Assembly (NCBI RefSeq): GCF_031844705.1
Contig: NZ_CP134609.1
Location: 1,674,001-1,738,000, forward strand
Direction of reading: 5' to 3'
Length of the DNA stretch: 64,000 nt
Source: Streptomyces sp. ITFR-16
Lineage (GTDB): Bacteria > Actinomycetota > Actinomycetes > Streptomycetales > Streptomycetaceae
The position numbers and the translations under genes were made by a program. Positions 34,850 to 44,500 of this stretch are shown here, piece after piece. The notes under the pieces are model-generated. The model did not search any database. It was not told where the DNA came from and worked only from the letters and a program-made list of their open reading frames with translations. The stretch's first letter is position 1; each line of letters starts with the position of its first letter.

Positions 34850-37800
34850 CGGAGCGTGCCTTCTTCCGTGTCGGGGAGCTGGTCGAGCAGTTCGTCGAGA
34901 TGGGCGAGCCATTCGGCGGCGGTACGCACAGTCCAGCCGTCCTCGGCATACGCGGCATCGCGTCGCTGGGTCTCGGGGTCGTCGTCACCCTGGTGGGCGG
35001 CGACAACGGCAATCTTGAGGGCGGAGGTGTGCCAGGCGAAGTCGACCTGCCAGCGGCTGGTCCCCAGTTCGTAGCCGAAGACGGGTGCCTGCTTGCCGCG
35101 GTCGGCAAGTCTCTCGGCGAGGCGGAGCAAGTCCGGTGTCTCGTCCGCGTCTTCGCGCAGGATTTCCAGGATGTCCTCGTCCCAGACGGCGTCGCGGAGG
35201 GCCTGGGCCAGGGCCGCTTCGGCTGGCGAGTCGTGCCCGGGATCCGGGTCGACGGGCTTGACCACGGCCGCGGGCACCTCGGACACGACGGGTGCGGGGG
35301 CGCCGATGAGCGAGTCGAGTTCGCCGAGCCCGCCGCAGACCGCGAGGACCTCGACCTCGAAGTCCGCAGCTTTGCTGGTGGCGAGCTGGACGCCGTCGCC
35401 GCCGGCCAGCGAAAGGAACTGGGTGAGGTTGGTCCAGTACAGCCAGGACCGCCAGCGCTCCTTGTGCTCGTCCGTGTCCAGCACTGCTTCGGAGTCGTCG
35501 AGCACGGCGAGCGCGGTCCACTTCAGGGCCTCAGGGTCGGCGGCGTCCAGGGCGAACACGAGCGGGAGCCCGGTCTCGTCCTGCGTACGGAAGACGTGGA
35601 CGGGGCCGATGGCGGCCGCATCCGCCACGACCGGCTTGTCGTGGCGCTCGGTCGCGGAGAAGGTGGCCAGTTGGCCGCGCAGGGCTGCCACCAGTTCGCT
35701 GCGGCGTCCGGTCGCGGTGACCGGGGCCGTGCCTGGCTGGGCCGTCAGTCCGGTGACCAGGGCGCGGGCCCGGCGGGCCCAGCGGTCGGCATCCGGATCA
35801 CGCAGGTAGGCGATCAGGATGTCGATGGGGTTGGCGAAGACGGCGTCGGCGAAGTGTGCGCGCTGGCCGCCATACTGCTCGTAGGCGGTCTTGGCCTGTT
35901 CCTGAGCCGTGCCCCGGTACGGCGGCCATACGGGCTGCGTACGGGTGGGGCGCTTCTCGAAGAGATCGATGTCTGCCCAGGTGATCTGGAAGACGGTCTC
36001 CCCTTCGGCGCGCAGGAGGGTGCGCTTCGCCGCGTCGGTGGCGATCTGGTTGTGCTCGCGGCTGGCGTGGAAGCGGAAGCCTTCGAGGTAGACCTTGACG
36101 CTCTGGGTCGGCCCGTCGATGCGCGTGAAGGTGAAGTCGGTTACGGTTCCCCGGAGTTGCTGCTGCGCGGTCAGCCGCCAGTGCATGACGCCGGGACCGT
36201 CGGTGAAGCGCAGATGCCCGCTCGCATGGCCGTCTTCGTCGAGGGAGGCGTCGTCGGTGACCTTCACCCAGTCGCGCAGGGCCGCCAGGAAGCGCGCCTC
36301 CAGGTCGGATTCGACCTGGGCGTCCAGCCCTACCAGTCCGGTGTGGTCGACCTCGCTCCACTCCCAGCCGTCCGAGCCGTCCTGCTTGAACAGAAGGGAC
36401 TCCAACATCGTCAGCGCGGCCTGGCGCGAGACGATGTCCTGGAACGGCTCCGGGGTGTAACGGTGCAGGCAACGGTGGCAGGCCCGGCGCTGCTCCTCGG
36501 CGCACGGGCACTCCTTGAGCATCTCGTACGCCTTGGCCAGGGTGTCGCGGAACGCGATCGGGTCGGTCAGCCGGTCCAGGTAGCCGGTGCCACCGGGCAG
36601 CGAGTCGAAGAGCACGAGGAACCAGCGGCGCTCGCCGCTCTCGTTGTCCGGCATGGAGGCGACGGTGGTGGCCAGGTGCTGAGGGTCGCCGCCGAAGTGA
36701 AGGTCCACGCCGAGGCGAAGTGCGGCCCTGAACGAGTGCACCTTGGAATCGACGTCTGCGGTGGCGGCGGGGATGAGGACCCGCAGGGCTTCGGTCTCCA
36801 ACTTGTGGGCGAGCAGGACCGGTTCCTGCCGGACGCCGTCCTTCTTTCCGCGCCGCAGCGGGCACCATGGACGGTGGTGCTTGAGTGCTCCACTGCGGGC
36901 GGCGAGGGAGTCGAGTGCGTCGGTGTCGTGGTCGAAGACCGGCTGACCGTCCGCGGTGGCCGCGCCGCAGGCCGTGCACACGTGGAACGGGTTCAGGCGC
37001 ACGCGGTGGCCGGCGAAGTCGTCACGGTTCGGGGCGTCGTAACGGACGGGTCCGACGTTGATCCGGCGGATCATCGCCTTGCGGCAGTAGTCGACGCCGA
37101 ACGTCTGGCTGTCGTGCCGCCAGGAGCCCGGCTCAATGGTCTCCACCGGGATGTCGACCGCGTCCACGACGGTGTAGAAGCGGCGGTCCCGGTCATCCTT
37201 GTCGTCGCGGATCTGGGCGTCTTCCCGTTTGTCCCGCGAGGTCACGGTTGCTGGTTCGACGATCTGGAACAGACAAGAGCCGTCGTCCGCGATATGACTG
37301 GTCTTGCAGCGCGGGCACGGTGACCGGTCCTCGGCGGCGTCCTCGGTACGCACATATCCACAGCCCGGGCATACCCGCCAGGTGCGCCACTCCTGCCGTC
37401 CGCCGGTGGAGATCTCCAGACCGGTGATCTGATGCTTATGGCCGTTGACGTAGAAGGTGTTGCCCGGGGCCATCTCCTCCAGGGCGATACGCCGTGGCCT
37501 CTCGTAGGAGTCGGTGGTGGAGGTGTACTTCACCTGCCCGGTCTTGGCGTCCACCCCGTCCTCGCCGTAAAGCGTCGCCGACAGAACGGTCGTGGAGTCG
37601 ATCAGCGCGTAGTTGGGCAGCAGCCCCAGATCACACAGCGCGGTCTGGGCCGATGTCTCGCCCAGGTTCATCAGGCGGCGGCCAACTCCGCGTCGTTCGG
37701 CGTCCAGTTCGGCCTTCTGCCGTGCCTGGTCCGGATCGGAGTCGTGTAGTTCCTCGTGGGCATCGTCGATCTCACGCAGCCGGGCCCGCAGCGCTCGCTG

Positions 37801-40800
37801 GCCGCGGAACCACTCCCGTTCGGCCTCCTCGACCCTGGAGCGCAGGTCCTGGGTGGCGTACGCGCGCAGATCGGCCTTGGCCTGGTCGTTGACACCGGAG
37901 GGGAACAACTCCATGAACCCCTTCGCCAGCTCCTCCCCCTGGGCGATGGCCAGCTCCACCAGGTCAACCAGGTAGCCCGAAGGCCCGAACAGACGAGGCG
38001 CCTTGTGCGGCAGCGCGCGCAGCACGATGCCGTCCGCACGCACCAGCCGTCCGGCGGCCGCGAGGTCCAGCAAGTGCGCCAGATATTGGCGGCGCAGGAT
38101 CTCGATGGCTGACAGATGGCAGCCCGGGGGCACGATCGTGCCCGCGATCAGATCCTTGGGCCGCTCCAGGAAGTACAGGTCGCGGCGCCGTCGGTCGGGG
38201 ATGGTCAGCAAGAACGCATTGCCCGTACGGCGTCCCGCTCGCCCGACCTGTTGGGCGTAGCTGGCAGGGCGACGCGGCAGCGCGGCAAGCACGACCGCCG
38301 AGAGGTCACCGATGTCGATGCCCATCTCCAGTGTCGGGGTGCACGACAGGACGTTGGGGTCCTTGAAGCCCTCGCGGCGCTTGAAGGCCTTCTCCACATT
38401 CTCCCGCTCCGGACGGGAGAGCATCCCGGTGTGCTCAGCGGTGACCACCTGATAGGTGCCCGCCTTGCGGTACAGACGACGGTAGTAGTCGTCGGTGTAG
38501 TCGCGGTCGCGGTGGTGCACGCCCAGGCCCTCGGGCCGGTCGCCGGCCACCAGGCGGCCGTTGCGGCAGCGGTAAGAGGGGCACGGCTGCTCGTGCCACT
38601 GGTCAAGCAGGGACGGGTGGACCGTCTGCTCCCAGAAACACACCGGGCAGCGCACGTAGGCGTGACGTACCTGCTCGTCGTCCAGCAGCTGGGCCTCGAT
38701 GTTGCCCGGCTTCAAGCCGTACACCCGTACCGAGGTATCAGTCGGAGTACGGACCGAGAGCAGGCCGAGCGAGGCCAGCTCTGGCAGCAGCCGATTCCAG
38801 AACTCCGGCGCCATCTCGCGCGGGAGACCGAGGCAGCGCCCTGCCCACCGCTCGTACCAGGACAACCGCCCGGTCGCGAAGTCGAACTCGCTGCCGTTCT
38901 TGGGCTGGCTGAGCAGGAACACCGGGGCCGCGACGCGCTTGGGGAAAGCCCGCATGCCTGGCGCCCGCTTGCCCCAGATGAAGTACCGGCTGGTACCCGC
39001 CTCGTCCACGTACTTGCTCAGCCACTTGTGGGCCACCGCACCCCGGGTGCGCAGCCGCTCCAAGAAGATCCGTACGAACGCCAGATAGCGTGCGTCGTCC
39101 TGAGCGATCAGCGGGACACCGTCGCGCACGCACTCCTCGTGGATCCGCTTGACGAGGGCTACGACGGCCGCCGCATCGTCGATACGAACATGCGCAGCAG
39201 CGGTCCTGGTCAGCTCCAGGGTGCGGCCATTGCGCGATCGGAAGCCGAACTCCATCAGCGCTTCGAACGCGAGACGCTGCCCGATAAGACGCCACACTGG
39301 CAGACTCCCGCCACGACCCTCGCCGGACAGCAGCCGATCAACTCCGTTGTACCCGTGCAGATCCGGCGGCACCACCGCAGCCAGAGTGTCCTTATCCGTG
39401 GTGGCCTCGACCACGCCCGCGATCAGGTCATTGAGCGGCGTCGGCTGGTCGTGCCTGAGGTGCTTGGCCAGCAGGGCGCGCAGCGAGAAGGTATACGAAC
39501 GGTTGGCGACGAACCCGGCCCGGTGCGCGGCATCCTGCACCGAGTCGTTGAACATCAGCGTCTTGTCCTCGTGCAGCTTCTTGTCGAGCTCCCCGCCCGT
39601 GAACAGCTGCGTGATCGACGCCGCGGCCATGGCGGCTGACCCGGTGCCCAGGTATCGGATGGCATTGTGCTCGCCACACGCCGCACACCAGTCTTCCCTG
39701 GCCGCGGTGTTCGCCACCGTGCCACCGAAGTTGACCAGCACGAACGCCGAGTCGCGGGCCGTCAGCCGCGGCTCCTTAGTGTCCTTGTCGTAGTCGTTGA
39801 GCGGATCCGGAAGCCGCAGCCGCTTGCGCGCGCCGTCCAACACCATCAGCAAACCGCCCGAGCCCTGCGATGCCGCGCTCGTACCCCTGCCGCCGGCCGT
39901 CATCGGCGCTGCTCCGGAGCCCTCTCGCGCCTCCCGCTCGGTCGCCGCGATCAGGTTCCGTACCCGAGCTTTGTCCTGGCCGAGGGAGGCGCGACGGATC
40001 TTGAAGGTGTCGAACTGGACGTCATGGTCATCGCTCTCTGGCGAGAACACTGCCCAGCCCGACCGCCCGCAGTCCCGGCAGTAGACGGCCGGCAGGAAGA
40101 GATTGGCGCTCTGACCCGACGTCGCCGTCGTCACCGGCGCCGTACGACCGCCGTCCGTGGCGCTGGCGTCCGCCATGCCCGCCGCATCCCAGCGGAACTC
40201 CGCCTTCGGCCACGGCAGCACACCGCGCAACAGCCGGGACACGGACCGGGCCCACTGGTGCACCTCGACGTGTACGAACGGACGCGGCTCTACGGGAGAT
40301 GACTTGGGGTCACGTGCGTACGACATCAGCGCCACGAATCGGGCGAGCGCCTCGGCCGCCTTCTCCGGCTGCCGAGCCACGGCCTCTGCCCAACCGGCCG
40401 CGCCTGCACGCCACATCACGTCCAGCACTTCGTCGCTGGTCTTCACCTCGCCGTCCAGCGCCTGCATCACCGCCCGGGTGAACAGATGCCGCTTGAGGTT
40501 CTCACCCAGCAGAAACGGATCCGGATCGCGAACCGTTGTCACCGCTTTGATGAGGTCGAGCATCGCCTCCTCGCCGGAAGCGGGATCGGGCAGAGCCAGC
40601 AGCTCGTCGGGCGTCGGCAGTCCCTGCATCTTCACGTCGGTCAGCGGGATGAACTCCTCGACCGATAGCCGGTTCTCTCCGACGATGGACTCCGCCAAGA
40701 ACTCCGTACCGAAGACATCGCTCGCCACCTCCAGCAGGCGAGTCACCCCGTCTTCGTCTGTTCCTGATGCGAGCGTCGCGGAGGTCGCCACCGGACAGAT

Positions 40801-41586
40801 GCGGCCCAGCGGGCGTCCCTTCTCGGACATGCCGACCGCGGACGCGAGCCGTCGCAGCAGCATCGCCACGTCGGTGCCCTGCGCACCGTCGTACGTGTGG
40901 AACTCGTCCACCACCACGTACCGGATATCCGCGTCCCGCCACAGGGGGGCGTCGTCCTCACGCTGCAGCAGCAGATCCAGCATCTTGTAGTTGGTGATCA
41001 GGATGTCCGGCGGTGATAGCTGCATGTCCGAACGCCGCGTACGCACCTTCTCGTACTGGGTCGCCGCCCGGTCCCCGATGTACAGCCCCGCCCAGAGCTT
41101 GCCGAGAGCCTCGTCGTTCTGCGTGAGCAGGTCGTTGATGCGCTGCGCCTGATCGGTCGCGAGCGCGTTCATCGGGTACAGGAACACCGCTTTGATGCCG
41201 GTCTTCCCCGCCTCCCGCTCCCGGCGACAGTGATCGAGCACGGGGTAGAGGAATGATTCCGTCTTTCCCGAGCCCGTCCCCGTAGTGACAAGGGTCGGCT
41301 GCGGAGTGTGCCCATTCGCGGAGGTCAACCGCTCGAACGCAACTGCCTGGTGCGCGTACGGCGTGAACCCCACGCGCTGCCACTCCAGGTGCTCGCGCCA
41401 CCCTTCGTGGGCCGCCGTGAACGGGGTGCGGATCCGCAGGTACGGTCCCCGGAACATCCCCGTTGTCTCGTCGCCGAGGAACCGGTGCAGTGCTTCGCGC
41501 GCGCCCTCGTCCGTTAGCGCGTACGTCGTCGACAGATATTGCAGCAGGCTCTCCTTGAGCCCGCGCGCCTCCAGCGTCGGCCTCAC
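34846..41586 (-). CDS. Giant DEAD/DEAH helicase with DUF1998 module (DruE/DrmA-DrmB-like)
   Basis: This 2246-residue protein starts at GTG 41586, overlapping the methylase stop as GTGA. N-terminal SF2 helicase motifs are TTGTGSGKTESFLYP (Walker A, about 104), VVDEFHTYDGAQGTDVA (about 227) and the C-terminal lobe TLEMGIDIGDLSAVV with QVGRAGRRTGNAF (about 1100). Zinc-type Cys clusters (CPGCGYVRTED, CPRCK) precede a DUF1998 segment (GTGYLDRLTD, CPCAEEQRRACHRCLHRY, about 1670-1720). The extreme C-terminus (WQVDFAWHTSALKIAVVAAH) resembles a Vsr/DUF559-type nuclease lacking its usual acidic residue. Such helicase-DUF1998 proteins are Druantia DruE; DISARM splits the functions into DrmA and DrmB. 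Role: probably DNA-translocating effector of phage restriction. Confidence 0.85.
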   Translation of the reverse strand: MRPTLEARGLKESLLQYLSTTYALTDEGAREALHRFLGDETTGMFRGPYLRIRTPFTAAHEGWREHLEWQRVGFTPYAHQAVAFERLTSANGHTPQPTLVTTGTGSGKTESFLYPVLDHCRREREAGKTGIKAVFLYPMNALATDQAQRINDLLTQNDEALGKLWAGLYIGDRAATQYEKVRTRRSDMQLSPPDILITNYKMLDLLLQREDDAPLWRDADIRYVVVDEFHTYDGAQGTDVAMLLRRLASAVGMSEKGRPLGRICPVATSATLASGTDEDGVTRLLEVASDVFGTEFLAESIVGENRLSVEEFIPLTDVKMQGLPTPDELLALPDPASGEEAMLDLIKAVTTVRDPDPFLLGENLKRHLFTRAVMQALDGEVKTSDEVLDVMWRAGAAGWAEAVARQPEKAAEALARFVALMSYARDPKSSPVEPRPFVHVEVHQWARSVSRLLRGVLPWPKAEFRWDAAGMADASATDGGRTAPVTTATSGQSANLFLPAVYCRDCGRSGWAVFSPESDDHDVQFDTFKIRRASLGQDKARVRNLIAATEREAREGSGAAPMTAGGRGTSAASQGSGGLLMVLDGARKRLRLPDPLNDYDKDTKEPRLTARDSAFVLVNFGGTVANTAAREDWCAACGEHNAIRYLGTGSAAMAAASITQLFTGGELDKKLHEDKTLMFNDSVQDAAHRAGFVANRSYTFSLRALLAKHLRHDQPTPLNDLIAGVVEATTDKDTLAAVVPPDLHGYNGVDRLLSGEGRGGSLPVWRLIGQRLAFEALMEFGFRSRNGRTLELTRTAAAHVRIDDAAAVVALVKRIHEECVRDGVPLIAQDDARYLAFVRIFLERLRTRGAVAHKWLSKYVDEAGTSRYFIWGKRAPGMRAFPKRVAAPVFLLSQPKNGSEFDFATGRLSWYERWAGRCLGLPREMAPEFWNRLLPELASLGLLSVRTPTDTSVRVYGLKPGNIEAQLLDDEQVRHAYVRCPVCFWEQTVHPSLLDQWHEQPCPSYRCRNGRLVAGDRPEGLGVHHRDRDYTDDYYRRLYRKAGTYQVVTAEHTGMLSRPERENVEKAFKRREGFKDPNVLSCTPTLEMGIDIGDLSAVVLAALPRRPASYAQQVGRAGRRTGNAFLLTIPDRRRRDLYFLERPKDLIAGTIVPPGCHLSAIEILRRQYLAHLLDLAAAGRLVRADGIVLRALPHKAPRLFGPSGYLVDLVELAIAQGEELAKGFMELFPSGVNDQAKADLRAYATQDLRSRVEEAEREWFRGQRALRARLREIDDAHEELHDSDPDQARQKAELDAERRGVGRRLMNLGETSAQTALCDLGLLPNYALIDSTTVLSATLYGEDGVDAKTGQVKYTSTTDSYERPRRIALEEMAPGNTFYVNGHKHQITGLEISTGGRQEWRTWRVCPGCGYVRTEDAAEDRSPCPRCKTSHIADDGSCLFQIVEPATVTSRDKREDAQIRDDKDDRDRRFYTVVDAVDIPVETIEPGSWRHDSQTFGVDYCRKAMIRRINVGPVRYDAPNRDDFAGHRVRLNPFHVCTACGAATADGQPVFDHDTDALDSLAARSGALKHHRPWCPLRRGKKDGVRQEPVLLAHKLETEALRVLIPAATADVDSKVHSFRAALRLGVDLHFGGDPQHLATTVASMPDNESGERRWFLVLFDSLPGGTGYLDRLTDPIAFRDTLAKAYEMLKECPCAEEQRRACHRCLHRYTPEPFQDIVSRQAALTMLESLLFKQDGSDGWEWSEVDHTGLVGLDAQVESDLEARFLAALRDWVKVTDDASLDEDGHASGHLRFTDGPGVMHWRLTAQQQLRGTVTDFTFTRIDGPTQSVKVYLEGFRFHASREHNQIATDAAKRTLLRAEGETVFQITWADIDLFEKRPTRTQPVWPPYRGTAQEQAKTAYEQYGGQRAHFADAVFANPIDILIAYLRDPDADRWARRARALVTGLTAQPGTAPVTATGRRSELVAALRGQLATFSATERHDKPVVADAAAIGPVHVFRTQDETGLPLVFALDAADPEALKWTALAVLDDSEAVLDTDEHKERWRSWLYWTNLTQFLSLAGGDGVQLATSKAADFEVEVLAVCGGLGELDSLIGAPAPVVSEVPAAVVKPVDPDPGHDSPAEAALAQALRDAVWDEDILEILREDADETPDLLRLAERLADRGKQAPVFGYELGTSRWQVDFAWHTSALKIAVVAAHQGDDDPETQRRDAAYAEDGWTVRTAAEWLAHLDELLDQLPDTEEGTLR

Positions 41587-44500
41587 GGCTTCGGCACCTC
41601 CTGTTTGACCGGGTCCCACTCACCGCGGGCGATCGCTGCGTCCAGCCGCTTCTTGAAATGGGCGTGCGCCTCGCGCATCTCGTCCTCGCGCTTTGCCTGG
41701 TGGAAGGGCTTGGTATAGCCCTCGGGAACGGGGGTGTCACCCGGATCCCGCCCCTTTACCACGGCTGTCCGGTACTGCTCGAACTCCTTCCAGGAATCCT
41801 TCGTCTGCTGCTGCCCGATCGTGCGCGAATTTCCTGCAAGCTTCCAGCCGTCGGCGTCGAACCACGTCACAGCCTCGTACTTCTGCAGCACGGGAAAACG
41901 GCCTCTGTATGCCGCGACCAGCGCATCAGCATCCATACCGAGCCAAACCGCCACGAGCGCGTCGATCTCCACGAGCGCCGAGCGCCGAGCGCGCTCCGTA
42001 CGGAGGGGCGTTTCGGGGTGCCAGTCCGCCGTGACGTCATTCAGCGCCGGGAGCCCGGGCCATCCTCGAGCCCAAGACTCGCGGTCAAGCCATGTGGAGT
42101 CGTACAGGTCCGACCAGAGGTCGGCGTACGCGCGAGTGAGGCAATTCAAACGGAGGGTTCGGAGGAGCAGGGCAGACGATAGTGGGTGGTTAGGGGCGGG
42201 GGCGGGCATCGCCTTGGCACCCTTGGCCTGAAGGTCGCCTCGGCCGGTAACTCGGAGAAAGTAATCCAGCGGAAGCGAAGCCCAGAAACCACCGATCAGC
42301 ACAGTGTCACGCTGCTCAGGCATCGCGAGACTGTGCACAGCATGGATATGTGCAGTACCAGGCGGAACGAGAGCCGCGTACAGGGCCCGTTCGGTGTCAG
42401 GGGCTACCTGGCGGCGCCAGGCAAGTCGATGAAATGTCACGTACCGGCGTTGGGCTCGCTGGATCAACACCGCCTCCACCTGACCCTGAGTCACCTTCTC
42501 TTCAGGAATTCGTTCGGCATATGCGACCTGCCGCCTCGCGCGAGCAATCGCTTTACTGCTGGATTTTATGCAGTCAAGCGCGCGGTAATCGGTCCATCTT
42601 TCCTGTTCACGCAAGTACGCCTCGCTCCTGCCAGGAACTCGCACATAAGCAGAACTCGGAACAAAGTCCGAGGGGAGCCTAACGAGATCAACACCATACG
42701 GATCATTGGTATTAGCGTCATAGCGCTTGAAGGCCGATGTAGCGACGCCTAGCTGGATTCCTTTGAGAATCACCCCACGCCAACGATCCGGTTGATATTC
42801 CTTCCCCGTGGCAGGGGCAGGGCGATTGTAGTCAATCAGATTCTTCTTCTTGGCCCCGCTCTCATCATATCCACGCGCAATCTCCGGAGAGAAATCCTCC
42901 AGTCGCACAGGATAATCAGCTAGCGCCTCGATCGCCGAGGCCTCCGCTGTACTAACTGGAAAGAGCAGACGCGCTTGCTCCACCGGCTGATTGACCTCGT
43001 TCAGCAGACGCTGCCAGACGGCAAGCAATTGAGTGTCCACACGCACGACGCGGGCGAGGTGCGGGCGCTCGTCATAGGCGCCGCCGCGATACCGAATACC
43101 CGGCCCCTCGCCCCTGCCGTCATGCTGTGACGACAGTCGGAGGGCATCTGTGGAGACAAGCCAGGACAGATGGTCGAATCCGATTTTCCCGGCACTGCCA
43201 TAGATATGCACTCCAAAGTGACTGGACTCGCCAACGGGCTTCTGGAAGAACCGGTGTCCGGGGTTAAAGAAATCCCCATGAATTCGAAGCCGTTGATAAG
43301 CAGCCTCCCGAAGCGCCCCCTCCTTGTCTCCCGTGAAATGTGTGTCTGGATGTACCATCCCGGCGGCCCCGTCCGCCGACATGTGTGCCCATACCTGAGA
43401 CATGAACGCTCGGTACAGATCCGACTGGGTCCCTTCCAGCAATGGATACATCTGCGGAGACCCGAAAACGGCAACCTGCGCGCTGACGTTCGTCAGCTCG
43501 CTGAGCAGGTAGCGCCGAGACTCGGAGATTCCCAATACTTCCAGACGCCGACGCTCCTTCTCATCCGTTGGCGCCTTTGTCTCCAGGGCGAACCATGGCT
43601 CATGCTCCGCGAGTACGGCCGACTCAATCCACCTAGGCCTTACCCAAGGCGGATTCCCCACTTGAAGGTCGAAGCCGCCGTTCCTCGCGAACACGAGGGC
43701 AAACTCCAACTCCCAGTGCAGGAATCCCTGCTCATCCGCAATGTCGCGCACCTTCCGGAGCCAGGGAAACCGGTCTTCCGGGTTGTCGACGTCCATTCCC
43801 ATGAAGCCTGGAAGTGTCTCTTCGAAGCTCTTCAGTTCGTCCAGGCTCTTGAAGCTGTCGATGAGGGTGCCTTCGGGCACGTCGGCCGTGCCCAGCATGG
43901 CTTCTAGGAACTCCAGCCAGTCGTCGAGCTCCTTGAGCGGGATAATCGGCCGCCGTTCTGGCGCCTTCGGCTTGACCGGGCCTTTCTTCCCGCCCTTCGG
44001 TCCGACCTGTCTCACTTCCACGACCAGCTCGTCGTGCGGGGTCAGTTCAAGATCCTCGAACGAGGTCTGTTCAGGACCCAGTGCGAACAGGGCCGTCGCC
44101 TCGACGAACCGCGGTGCGGGCGTCGGTGCGGCAACGGCTGCCTGCTCGGGATCGGGCTGGGGCTCAGACCGCTCCCCGGTCAGCGGCATCCCACCGAGCA
44201 CCTTGCTGAGACCGTCCGCGTCACTGACAACGGTCCGGGCCGCGTACTCACCGTCGCTCCCGTCCAGCAGCCCAGCCTTGTCGACTGGCCAGAACCACAG
44301 GGCGCACCAGGCGTCCATGACCTTCTTCAGTCGCCAGTACGGAGTGTCGACGGCGTTGAAAAGATCCTCCAGAACCTTTTCCTTCCGCACCGCCTGATCG
44401 GGGTGCTGGAGGAAGGCGTACTCGGGATCCGTCGGATCGGCCTGCCACAATTCGATCCGGCGCGCGATCTCCTTCTCAGAGAGTTCCATGCGCTTGACCA

